Source of the DNA: Hypsibius dujardini
Lineage: Eukaryota; Tardigrada; Eutardigrada; Parachela; Hypsibiidae
Reading direction: 5' to 3'
NCBI GenBank assembly: GCA_001579985.1
Contig: LRSR01009729.1
Span: 1 to 44,473, forward strand
DNA length: 44,473 nucleotides
Shown one piece after another: positions 18,741 to 28,841 of the stretch (positions are counted from its first letter, which is position 1; the number at the start of each line of letters is the position of its first letter). The notes beneath the pieces were generated by a model. That model searched no databases. It saw only the letters and a program-made list of their open reading frames with translations, and was not told the origin of the DNA. The translations under genes were made by a program, and so were the position numbers.

Positions 18741-21700
18741 TTACTCCGCATCGGGAGACGCGCTGCGGGACTTGCTGGGCGTCTTCGACCGACCGGAATG
18801 ACCATGATCACCACCACCACCACCACCACTGCCGCCGCCGCCGCCGCCTGAACGCTCCGACGCACTCCCCTCCTCCTCATCCTCCTGGCCATTCGCGTCC
18901 GCCGGGGACAGCTTCTCCGCGGGACGATGTGCCGGTGAGGCGCTGTGCGAACGTGCGCGACTCGGCGGCGACGCGGAGCCTTCCTTCTTCGCGGCTCCGT
19001 TGCCGTTGGCCGAGGTCTCGGTCTTGGGACTTGCCGCCCGTTCCACCGGCGAGCGACTACGGCTCCGCTTCGACTGGCCCTCCTCTGAGGTGGAGCGATG
19101 ACCACGCTCGCGCTTGGCCTTCTCCCCGTTGGTCGGGCTGCGACTGCGGGTGCGGCGCGAACGCTTCGGCGATCGGGATGAGCGACGCTTGGGAGAACGC
19201 GAGGCGCTCCGTTCGCGTTTGCGTTCGCTTCTGCGGTCCTTCTCGCCCTTGGCGGAGGTGGACGGCGAGCCGCTGCGACGCCGGGTGACGGGGGAGCGAC
19301 TGCGACTGCTACCGCCGCGGCGACGGTCTTTGGAGGGGGAGCGAGAGCGGGTGCGGGAACGTCGGCGAGATCCGCCCTCCGAACGGACCGGTTCGTCCTT
19401 GGACACCTTGATGTAAGCAGTTTTTCCCTGGAGAATGAGAACAAACAAAACGTGAACGGAAAGTTTTGGCGCGCGATGCAACGGGAGAAGAGCAAAATAG
19501 GAATTGCGCAAATTGAAAATGTACAAAGTCATTAAGTCATTACTGCGGGTGTCACTACGTGAAAGGGGAACCCCGGAGACTGCCTTTTCATGTCGATATT
19601 GCCTTCGTTAGAGGTCCCGACACACCCGAACGGTGATACGGGGGACATCGAGTGCCAGTTCAATCAACGAAAACATCAGTTAGGAACTTTGCTTAAATAA
19701 TTGCGCCAACAGAGCACAAGGATCAATCAATCAAAGCAACGAAATACGTTGGAAAATAATAAATCGAGTGATGTTTTCAGTTCCCTGATTCAAAATCGAT
19801 GGCAAGACATTTCTTCCGTTTTCAAAAACAAGATAAACTCTAAAAAACATCAATCAATTCACGAAATGAGCAATGAATTAATCAACCGACGACGAGTATT
19901 TAAACATACTTAAGTTTTTCTCATAGCTCAAAAAGCGGTTTTAATTCGAAATAAAATACATTGTTATTTTATTCAAATTCACACAACAAATTGATATTTC
20001 AAGCGCATTTTTATTTATTATCACTAAATTTACTTTAAACATGGCTTTCCTTCCAAGTAAAATAAGTGTAAATAAACTTTGCATGTGGATTTAAACTAAT
20101 TTAATATTTGACTTAAATTAAAACACTTTATATACACCCAAACTTACTCCGCGAGCTCGGATCTTGGTGTCGTCCAGCTTTTTGATGGCATACTTCAAGT
20201 CCTCCTCCCGTAGGTACTCCACACAGCCGGTGCCGTCGCTGTAAACGTCGGCGAAACCAATGTCGCCGGCGTCCCGCATGTGATCCTTCAGGTCCTGCCA
20301 ACTGGTCGAATTTGGCAAACCTAAATCCCCGTAGAAAATACCGTCAGAGGTAATTGATGCTAAATTCAGCGAAAAAGGAAATGATGGGAGAGGAGAGGCG
20401 GACCGGAAACGTAGGCGCGATAGGTGGACCGACGGATGGCTTCCGTGTTGGGACGGAGCCCGCGGCCGCGGCCGCCGCGATCGTCGTGGTGTGAGTCCCT
20501 TCGGTTCCCGTCCTTCGACGTGTGGCTGTACTCGACGCGAATGCGCAGCCCGTCCATGTAGGTGCGGTCTTCCCCGCGGATGGCAGCCTCCGCATCGCTG
20601 GACAAAAAAATGATCGAAAATGAGACCAAATCCTGGTGGGAAATAGTTTTTATAAAATAAATATTGTAAAGGTTTTTTTTAATATTTTATTTTATTTAAA
20701 GTCACGAAATTACAAATCCATAGTCGAAGAATAAATTTTAATTTTAAATTACTAAATTTACTTTTAAGTATTAAATGGCGCACAAAACGGCCCTCCATTT
20801 ATAATATAACAAATTCATTTTATTTGAAGTCAATTAATTTTAAATCACTAAATCTATTTCAAATATTACGATATTTCATTCAAAATCCTATTTTAAATGC
20901 TGAAAATTTGGCTTTATTTCAGATAAAATACGTGTTATATTTAATTAAATTTTTTCAGTGATTAAATTGATTTAATATTTTACTTGAATTTAAATTCAAA
21001 CACGTTATTTAAAACAAATTAGTATGAAATTATTCGCGAGTGATCAAGCACGCCAATGCAGCGCACTTTTTTCATTCTCAATTGTCCTCGACAATTTTAA
21101 ACATTTGTTAAATTAAAAAGGCGATGTGTATTTCGAATTCAGCAAAAAAATCTTCCATTATCGTGTTAGACATCACAGTGACGCAATAACAATGTGTATA
21201 ACGAGAAAATCAAGATTTAATACCAGTAACATAAAACGATTAATAAGAAGCGAAATTACATCTGCAAGAACCTTCACAAATTTCAAGTGAATTAAACATT
21301 TAACTTCACGAGAAATGATATTCCGAAATCCGAAGTCGCTGGAGATGAAAAATACCATTCGGAAACTGAAAACCGCTGAGCGATCAATCAATCGATCAAT
21401 CACTATGATGGGAAAACATTGACGGCCGTAGAGCAAACAATCAATCAACCGCTGAAGAGCCTAAACAGAAAATACGTAATTTCCTAATTCATGGTAACCT
21501 GGACCTTCTCCCAAGCTTCAAATCTCAAAATAACCGCATTTTCCCACCGCAAATCCCACTCATAAACAAAACCGCGTGCCCTCGGGTCCTCACCTCGAGT
21601 GATCGTAATCGAGAAAAGCGAAGGAATGGCGGTTATCAGTGCGCAGATTCATGTTGTCAATCTTCCCATACCGCCCGAAGATGTCTGCAAACATATTCAT

Positions 21701-21812
21701 ACACAATGGATGCGAAAAGCTCCACAATTCCTCCAAAAGATTCCTCACCCTCGATATCTCTCTCCCGGATGGTGGCGGGTAGGTTTCCCACGTACAAACG
21801 CACTCGTCCCAT
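18741..21812 (-). CDS. SRSF1-like: SRSF1-like SR splicing factor, diverged paralog with long RS tail
   Basis: Five exons: 21749-21812, 21594-21684, 20404-20597, 20148-20320, 18741-19427 (402 aa). RRM1 (~5-80) has the RNP2-like LYVGNLP and an RNP1-like SFAFLDY. A short R/G linker follows. The pseudo-RRM2 (~113-190) carries the SWQDLKD signature of the SRSF1 class (123-129). The C-terminus is a very long RS domain with many RS/SP repeats, then an acidic and Gly/His-rich stretch, ending [13 protein letters not shown] proteins bind exonic enhancers in pre-mRNA and recruit U1 and U2AF in the nucleus. Exon sizes match the neighbouring paralog (64, 91, 173 nt), so the two arose by tandem duplication. 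This copy has lost the GGPP before RNP1. Intron 3 is only 83 nt with a non-consensus donor (GTCCGC); retaining it would introduce an early stop. Intron 4 holds the conserved element. Confidence 0.93.
19521..19656 (-). promoter_or_regulatory. Conserved intronic element, copy 1 (SRSF1-like gene)
   Basis: A 136-bp block in the last intron, about 94 bp upstream of the RS-exon acceptor. It matches the block in the same intron of the neighbouring SRSF1 gene, with 8 mismatches in an 83-bp ungapped core. The rest of the two introns cannot be aligned by eye. On the transcribed strand the core begins GTCCCCCGTATC and ends TCGGGAC, giving GTCCC/GGGAC and inner CCG/CGG pairing. Its 3' end is CACCCGCAGTAATGACTT. 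This copy has an extra AAGTCATT duplication and a diverged second stem. It has no long shared reading frame. It is a candidate autoregulatory splicing element or an intron-encoded ncRNA. Confidence 0.7.
19922..20110. repeat. AT-rich dispersed repeat
   Basis: It begins gctcaaaaagcggttttaat and runs through ttattttattcaaatt. A related stretch with gctcaaaaagtggctttta begins at about 30312, and fragments lie at about 20660-21020 (intron 2 of this gene). No terminal repeats are evident. Confidence 0.45.
20598..21593 (-). other. AT-rich intron 2 of the SRSF1-like gene
   Basis: About 1 kb between exons 21594-21684 and 20404-20597. Apart from fragments of the AT-rich repeat family (20660-21020) I see no exon or structured feature. 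Confidence 0.6.
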
Positions 21813-23547
21813 TCTTGGCCCCTTTTCACGGCAACAGTTAATTCCAACAGAGAAATACCCTCCCCAGATGCGCACACTTTCAAGGCGAAACTCCGATGAG
21901 AACGGGGGGATTTAAATTCAATGTTGTGATGGCGGAGGATGAAGCAGATGGGATTGTGGGAAATTTTTACGCGGAGAGAAATATTTATGGAAGAGAAGAG
22001 GGAAAAAGCTCGCTGACGTCGTCAGGTGGAAATCGATTTGGCCAAGTTCATTTTGATTCATCCAGACAGGTCGATTTTGAATGAACGCTTTGAACCGCTT
22101 GTCGAACGTAGGTGGCGCAACCTGGACTGGGATTCTATTGGATGTATTCCGGGTCCGCTCATGGTTCGGCGACTAGCTCGCTGCTCCAGTCCTCTAAATT
22201 CATCGCACAGGCGGACAATGTCGCACTTGATATCTTGAAAAATGATCCGCGCTGCTGAAGGGAGACTATCTATGGCGCAATTGCGTGCGGGACTGGAACC
22301 CACTCTTCGCGGGGAACCCAGGAAACTGGGAGTGGGAACCTGTTGTGTGTATGGCGTAGGAATTTGGAAGTTCCTACCGCCCAATTGGGGGAGCAGTGAC
22401 AGTGCAAAGAAGGGACGATATGTGAGGCATGGATGGGAGATAGACACCACCAGGGAGGGCAACCGGGCATTCAGACAAGACCACCTTCCAGTATACGGAA
22501 AATCTTGCTTTATCCACCGACCAAGACGGGACGGAGGGACTCAGCGCCCGGGGATGGCCTCGCCAAACGGCCTGAAAGTCAAAGCCATCTGCATGAAAAC
22601 ATTGAAGCTATTCAAGCAAAACACTCAACAGTCAATCGGTACGGGAGGAAGGGAATAGACTTAATCAAAAGCGACTCTCATTTGACAAAAGACACCAGAT
22701 AGATACCATGGATGATATATGTAGCAGCTTGAGCACCACCAAGCACAAAATGAGCGAACCGACCACCACCAATACTGTCCCGTGAGGTGTTCGCATTCCC
22801 CTTTGTTAGCGCCAATGAGACAATATGAATGAATGGACCCCAGCAAATGGACACTGCTTCCTCGGACAAAGCTCCTACTCCACACCGGGACCTTTCCAAT
22901 CCCCATCAATCAGTCATCCTATCGAGTGAGCTGCTTCCGCCCCGTGCACAGTCCTATTCCCCACCACACACATGTCCCTGCGCTTGTCCATTTATCCGTT
23001 TCGCCCAGAGAAGGAGGAGGCACAACCAAACAAAACAACCCAGAGGCAGCTCTCTCGCCCAGAATCCTAACGTGAATCTCCCACCACAACGGGGTTGAAT
23101 CCAATGGGAGGAAAACGCGCAGGCAGAGTGTTCGCGGTGGAGAACGCACGACGGGGCCAAATCGCGCGTGTCACGTCTCTGAGGGAAACAAGGACAACTT
23201 CAGATTAGACAATAAAGCCATAATAGATGGGAAAAAAAGGAAGAAGAGAAGAAAAAAGCGCAAAACCAAAAAAGAATGCACATTTAGATCGAAGAAAAGG
23301 ATTGTGTGGCTTCCATGCGACGACAAAGAAATGAGGGGCATTCAAATTCGAATCATAATAATAATATAATTACTTGAAAAAACCAAAGCTGCGCAACCCG
23401 CGTGTGATGTGTGTGCGCGGCGTCACTGACAAACACTCTTCCAGTGTCGGGAGTCATGCGACTCGATCAGACAGTTTATAGACAATGTGTTTGCTGCGTG
23501 TGAATTCCTGCCGACTTCCAATTGTTGCTGCTGCTCCCTCCCATGCT
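21813..23547. other. Region between the two SR-protein genes
   Basis: 1.7 kb holding the 5' flank of the SRSF1-like gene (ATG at 21812) and the 3' UTR of the canonical SRSF1 (stop at 23548). Several open frames of 60-140 codons exist on both strands between 21896 and 23150. None has a recognisable domain or a splice-consistent extension, and I do not call them genes. Confidence 0.5.
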
Positions 23548-25492
23548 TTACTCGCGTTCGCGTGAAGCGCTGCGCGAACCGCCGCCGGACTTGCTGGGCG
23601 ATCGCGACTTGGAATGTATGGAGCGTTCGGGAGTGCGAGAGGCGCTACGGTCGCGCTTGACGCTGCCGCGTTCCTTGCCGTTGTTGTCGCCGTTGGCTCC
23701 GGGAGAGCCGACCGCCGCCGCCGAGCGGGATGGACGGCTAACGGGAGAGCGACTGCGTTTGCTCTCGCGCTTCACCTCGTCCCCCGAGCCGGAACGGGAG
23801 CGAGAGCGGCTGCGGGATCGACGACGGCTGCCGCTTCCACCACCACCGCTACCGGATGAGGTGCTATCGTCGATCTTGATGCGGATGTAGCTGGTGTCAC
23901 CCTGTAAGGAGAAGTTTTAGTAATATGGCGAGAAAGAGAAAGATCGAGCGACTAGTGGAATAGAACTGTACAAAGTCATTACTGCGGGTGTCTCCACAGG
24001 AACGAAGACACCCGGAGACTGCCTTTCCAGGTCGATGTTGCATTCGTTAAAGGTCCCGACACACCCGAACGGCGATACGGGGGACATGGAATGCCCCAAT
24101 CAATAAAAAAATCTCCGAGTTTAAAATGCGAAACAATACGAGCACATAAAGTCAATCACTAACATGAACAATCCGTTAAACAAAGAATAAACACAGATAT
24201 TTCAAACTACAGATGTTCTAATCAATCAACTGCACTGAGCAACAAAACATGTAAGTAGTCTATTACCGAATCCGTCCATTGGATATCCATTCACATCACT
24301 CCCCAATTTCCAAACGAACGAGACACGACAAATCCATCACTCCCCATTCCTCAAACCAACCTCGTGCGACCGGAACTTTGTGTCGTCCAGCTTCTTGATG
24401 GCGTACTTCATGTCCTCTTCCCGGAGGAATTCCACGTGGCCGTACCCGTCCTTGGAGACGTCGGCGAAGCATACATCACCGGCCTCGCGCATGTGGTCTT
24501 TCAGGTCCTGCCAGCTGCCGGAAATTGGTAATCCTAAACAAAATCAAGGACTTTTGTGGAATTCCATTCAACCATAAAGGCCACATGGTAGGATATGCCA
24601 AGCTTACGAAAGCGTAGTTTAGGCATAGACAGACAGACGCACATACAGAGTCGACACAGAGTCAACAAATGGTCTTACAGACCAGCGACCATCACACAGA
24701 AAAATACGTAAAGAACGACAACCAAACGAGTAGAAAAAAACAGTCAGACAGGTGGAAAGTCAAACAGACGAGATCAACAGGCATTGAGACAGTGGTCTTA
24801 CCCGAGATCACAATGCGATATTTCGAACGACGAATACCGCCGTTATCGCCCCGTCTGCCGCCACCGTTGAATCCGCGACGATCGCCACCGCGGTCGCCGA
24901 ATCCCCCGCGTCGATCGCCTCCGCCGCGGCGGTCGCCATCACGATACGACCGCGGGTACTCCACCCGAATTTTGTATCCGTCATAATCGTAGCCATCCCG
25001 CCCGTGAATGGCATCGTCGGCATCGCTGAAAAAAATTAACGAAACAAAACGGTTTGATAATCAAAAACAAACAAACAAAATGGCTGATGCAATTTTCCAC
25101 GCGACACGAGTACACATGCCCGATGTGAAACAGTTTGCACAGCAATAAAGCCAACTCGTTTTACGGTGCGCTGCAGTACGAGTAAAACGCCGTGAAGCAC
25201 GACGGTAATGCCACTGTTTCACTTCAGGCTGTTGGACTCGGGCGCATTACAAATGTCTTCCTCACCGTGAATCATCGAAGTCGAGGAAGGCAAACGGCGG
25301 TCCCTTGTTCGTCCTGAGGTCCATGTTGCCAATTTTTCCATACTTTCGGAAGATATCTGTAGAATGAAGGGTTGTAAGAATGCGAAAGCTTGTTTACATT
25401 TCAAATATCCCCCTCAGTCCTCACTCACCTTCGATGTCCCGCTCACGGATGTTCGCAGGCAGATTCCCCACATACACGCGAGTCTTTCCCAT
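23548..25492 (-). CDS. SRSF1: SRSF1 (SF2/ASF) splicing factor, canonical copy
   Basis: Five exons: 25429-25492, 25266-25356, 24802-25025, 24361-24533, 23548-23901 (301 aa). RRM1 starts [11 protein letters not shown], keeps GPPFAFLDF as RNP1 and has [16 protein letters not shown], near-identical to animal SRSF1. A Gly/Arg/Asp-rich linker follows (~88-115). RRM2 carries [18 protein letters not shown] (SWQDLKD 133-139) and ends [15 protein letters not shown]. The RS domain runs from ~200 to 301, ending [13 protein letters not shown]. It promotes exon definition and constitutive splicing in the nucleus and binds purine-rich exonic enhancers. It is closer to vertebrate SRSF1 than the tandem neighbour and has a much shorter RS tail. 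The exon 4 donor (GAG|GTTGGT) is weak and precedes the intron holding the conserved element. A pyrimidine-AG acceptor-like site lies one base before the ATG. Confidence 0.95.
23968..24096 (-). promoter_or_regulatory. Conserved intronic element, copy 2 (SRSF1 gene)
   Basis: A 129-bp block in the last intron of SRSF1, about 66 bp upstream of the RS-exon acceptor, paralogous to the block at 19521-19656. On the transcribed strand it can form two stems: the GTCCC...GGGAC hairpin, conserved in both copies, and CGGGTGTCT/AGACACCCG (9 bp, 12-nt loop), perfect only here. It ends with AGTAATGACTTTGTAC. It may be a structured autoregulatory splicing element, or an H/ACA-like intronic snoRNA given two stems and the distance to the acceptor. 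No C or D boxes are seen. Confidence 0.7.
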
Positions 25493-25839
25493 TCTGAGAA
25501 AAAATCCGCAACACAAACAACAAAAAAACGACAACAGCAGAGGAGAAAACAAATCGAAATGACAAATGAGCTCCCTGAAAAAGATGAAAATCCACGTCGA
25601 TTTTAAGGCTCGCTGTGGCAACGCAAAATTGGATGCTGAGCTCCACCTGTTCACTATGTTCAATGAATATACTACGGGATTGTGATGAAGCATTTGAGCT
25701 ATTTAGTTACGCCTTCTGCCCCGCCTCTTGCGCCCCTTAGTTGGACCCCCAGCATGACAACATTCGATAACCGGGTTCTTTTTTCGTTGCACTTGTAGAT
25801 TGCAGTTCCTTCCCCGCGATTCTGGATTTTTTGCTTAAA
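25493..25839. promoter_or_regulatory. Putative bidirectional promoter region
   Basis: 347 bp separates the ATGs of SRSF1 (-) and the unknown gene (+), so both transcription starts should lie here unless 5' UTR introns extend it. No TATA-like box stands out. This is inferred from layout only. Confidence 0.5.
25494..25507 (-). promoter_or_regulatory. 3' splice-site-like sequence just before the SRSF1 ATG
   Basis: On the minus strand GGATTTTTTCTCAG is followed by A and then ATG. A pyrimidine tract plus CAG this close to the start suggests a 5' UTR intron or a spliced-leader acceptor. Confidence 0.4.
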
Positions 25840-27425
25840 ATGCTTATCGAATCTGGTGTCCGTTGTGCGATCGGCAAGACCTCGCGAGTATGGCATCACA
25901 TCCGGCTATTTTCCCGGACGGCACCTGCCTGCGTCCTGAGCGTGAAGGACATCAACGAGGAGCTAATTGATTTGCGCACAGAATTCGCTCGGCCAGAGGG
26001 CCAAGACCTTGACAACAAATATTCCAAGGATATTGAGAGTATGTGAACTGTCATATGTCGAGGGGCTTGTGGTTAGAGCTCCAACATTGACTGTTCGAGC
26101 GACGATAATATTACCGTATGATCAAGATTGATTGTTTGGCTCGTTAATTGTTGGGTTGCTTGATTGATTGCTTAGCTTCATTTATTTGGCCGATATTGTC
26201 TGCGAACATGTCGATTGATTCGTTGATTGCGCATGATAATATTGACAAAATATTCATTTCCATCGATTGATCACTTTCCCCTCATATATTTAGGGTCTTT
26301 ACGTATATATTGGATTTTTCAACTGGTTAGTGTTTTGATGGGCGATCTAGGCACTGGCATGCTATGTTCGTACCGTTGTCCTTTTTGTTGTTCTGGGCAC
26401 GATGTCTTAATTGATTGATGTAATGACGTACCTTACAGTATGGATTTTAGTATTTTACGTAAGTCACTGTCGCAGCCCTTGATGGATTGATTGATTGTTA
26501 CAATTTTCTTTCGCTTTTTTTAGTTTTAGCAACCAGTCCCCACAGTCCGTGGATTCAGAGTGAATTGAGTGGTTTAGGGCGTTACATCGTAAATAAACTT
26601 AATACTATGGAAAGAGACCATGCGAAACACAGGGCTGCTCCAGCCTAGAGTAATATCAAAACTGTCTGCCATAAGCTGAGTAGTAATGTCATTTTTCCCT
26701 TTCATCAGGATATATAAAAAATCGTCAAAAAGCCGCGGAAGGAGAAGTTAAGAGATCGACCCTATCGACCGAGAAAGGTGCCGTCGTTCCGGAAGGTGAC
26801 ATCTCAGCAACGGGTAAGTCAGACAGATATTAAGACAAACCTACAGACACAAACAGGCAGGCAGACGGACAACAGACTGACAAACAGACAAACAAACATT
26901 TCTGCCATTATTTTTATTTGCACAGATGCAAACAGTCTTCGCTTGGGAAGCATCCGAACCCAACAGCTCAACCCCCATCCTGAATCTCTCCGGGATTTCA
27001 ATCCCATGGTCGTGGCCAACCTGGAAGACACCCGTGGGTGGGGAGCGCGCTGGCAGCAAGGCGGCACCGGCACCCAACGCAACGGCCATCTCTTCCAACC
27101 GCGTTACTCGCAGGGTCTGGGAGACCGCGAGCGCTACATCGGCTACCTCAAGACTAACCCGCTGCAGTTCTACCCCAACCGAAGCCGCAGCAACGACGCC
27201 GCCCTCTCCGCCACTGCTACAGCCGCCGGGGTCGCCGCCGCAACTCCTCTTCCCCGTCCGGTGGCCGATCACACTCGCAGTTGGTCTAAGCCGTCTCGGT
27301 TGATTGACATCACACTGAAGAAAAGTAAGCTTCAGGATTACTACTCCGGGTACATGGACGAGGTGGGGAATGACCGGGGACGGCTGCAGCGCTGGCCGGC
27401 GCCGGAACCAGTGCCGGTCAAGTAG
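25840..27425 (+). CDS. Protein of unknown function, possibly mitochondrial
   Basis: Three exons: 25840-26038, 26709-26813, 26926-27425, joined in consistent phase (267 aa). The first ~35 residues are basic and hydroxylated with few acids (MLIESGVRCAIGKTSRVWHH then IRLFSRTAP) and include an R-L-F-S cleavage-like site, as in mitochondrial presequences. Next is a short charged helix (INEELIDLRTEF), a basic stretch, then a region rich in Asn, Gln, Gly and Arg. An Ala/Thr/Pro low-complexity segment follows (~200-225). The C-terminus is RLQRWPAPEPVPVK. I recognise no domain. The first intron has ATTGATTG-like motifs; the second has a short CAGA tract. It is divergent from SRSF1 and has a poly(A) signal 150 bp past the stop. 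The gene is well supported by splice sites and coding-like composition; its function is not. Confidence 0.75.
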
Positions 27426-27574
27426 CTTGATGCATCTCTTTTGGATGACTACCATATCATTGTACTCCCCGTATGAAACTTTTCGCCAAGTGTGCGCACT
27501 TGTATGTGCAAAGGATGGCGTGTGAATTTTACCCCTTTTTGGAGGAAATGTCTTGAAATTGCAGTTTACGCGAA

Positions 27575-27580
27575 AATAAA
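27575..27580 (+). terminator. Poly(A) signal AATAAA of the unknown gene
   Basis: AATAAA lies 150 bp past the stop codon at 27425, followed by a TGTT-rich segment. Good position, not confirmed. Confidence 0.6.
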
Positions 27581-27899
27581 TCCTGTTCAGTTCATATGGA
27601 CGGAAATCACGGTTGTGTTTTGCTGAGATCAGAGATAAATGAAAATATTATTTGAACTTTTATTTTAAGCTCCAAGTGTTTTAAGTCAATTTTATATTTA
27701 TGTATATTTAACTAAACTAAATTTCAGTTGGAACAGTGGAAGTAAGATACTACAATTGTAGAGTTTTTCAAGTTAATATAATTATTAAAATTTATACTTA
27801 TTTATACGTAATTTTAGTACTGTCAATATAACGAATTGCCCAATCGCGACAGTTTAAATTGAGTTTAATTCCGAAAGGTGATGTAACCAATACTATCTA

Positions 27900-28387
27900 C
27901 TGTACTAGTGAACTGTATACACGGTTAAAAAAAGGCCGAGCCTCCGAGGGCAGCGTGTCAAACGTACGAGCCCAAACGTACGAGCTCGTACCCAATATAC
28001 CTATCTTATTCAGATCGTACAAAAAAATTTAGTAAACCTATTTAAAAATATGTAATAGAAGAATTTCGTAACTTCGAATTTCGAATTACGAATTACGAAT
28101 TTTGTTTTCAGCCAGGGGAATTCGTATGGCGACCTATTATTTAGGGGGTGCAGTTGTTCAGTGCATCCGCCTCCGTCACGACTCTGTACCTGGCCACTAC
28201 ACGCGCGCAGCAAGTGCTGTGCTGCAATTTGTTGACAGCACTGACCGCTTACGCCCACTTACGTCACCAGGAATCGATCGCCCGTGCTCAAGATTACACA
28301 CAAAGATTAAACCTCGGTTAAAAAGGGGTTCAAATTAGAACACGGCCTCGCTGCGCTCGGGCTTAACTACGTGTACTATGTGTACAG
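27900..28387. mobile_element. ~490-bp TIR element with TA ends
   Basis: Imperfect inverted ends, CTGTAC...GTTAA...GCCGAGC at the left and its inverse ...GCTCGGGCTTAAC...GTACAG at the right. Both sides are flanked by TA, the same end format as the element at 7522-7622. The interior contains the palindrome gtacgagctcgtac (27975-27990) and tandem cgaatta units (28075-28100). No transposase frame is seen. 28388-28841 is the unassigned 5' flank of the F-box gene. Confidence 0.5.
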
Positions 28388-28841
28388 TAGTATACCTAGT
28401 CCATGGTATCCATGTTTAAATCATGCAGGTGTTGACATGTCGCGACTCGCGAGACATATTACATCATCGGTCGAGGTGGATCCTCGGGGACTCGCTGCTG
28501 AAAATTGGCGAGCGGACTTCAACCAGAGCGGCACGATATAGTTGAACATCTACAGTAGTACGAGTGTAGTCACGTCACAGTGTGAGTACGTACAGAACGC
28601 GGCACTCGCGTCAGCTAGAGAGGAAAAACCGCAACACCCATGGTTTGTCGTGCAGTTTTTGAGCCAACAACGTGAGTGCCTATGCACCGTGTGGTGCTGG
28701 TGAATTACCGTAATGGCCTACATCGAAATATCTGTGCTTCGCAAGCATTGTCAGAGCTCCTAGGGAACGCAGCGTTGCAGGTCGTTAGTTCTGAAAGCCT
28801 ATATTCTTAATCAACATATATTATTCCTTGATACGTGTAGC

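Noticed and set aside
18641-19495. Long antisense and alternate-frame ORFs over the RS exon (e.g. 215 and 260 codons)
   Set aside because: The repetitive GC-rich RS-coding sequence keeps several frames open. Only the frame giving the RS domain continues from RRM2 through the splice junction.
22058-22658. Open frames of 134-138 codons between the SR genes
   Set aside because: No recognisable domain, no splice-consistent extension and mixed frames on both strands; more likely UTR or spacer.
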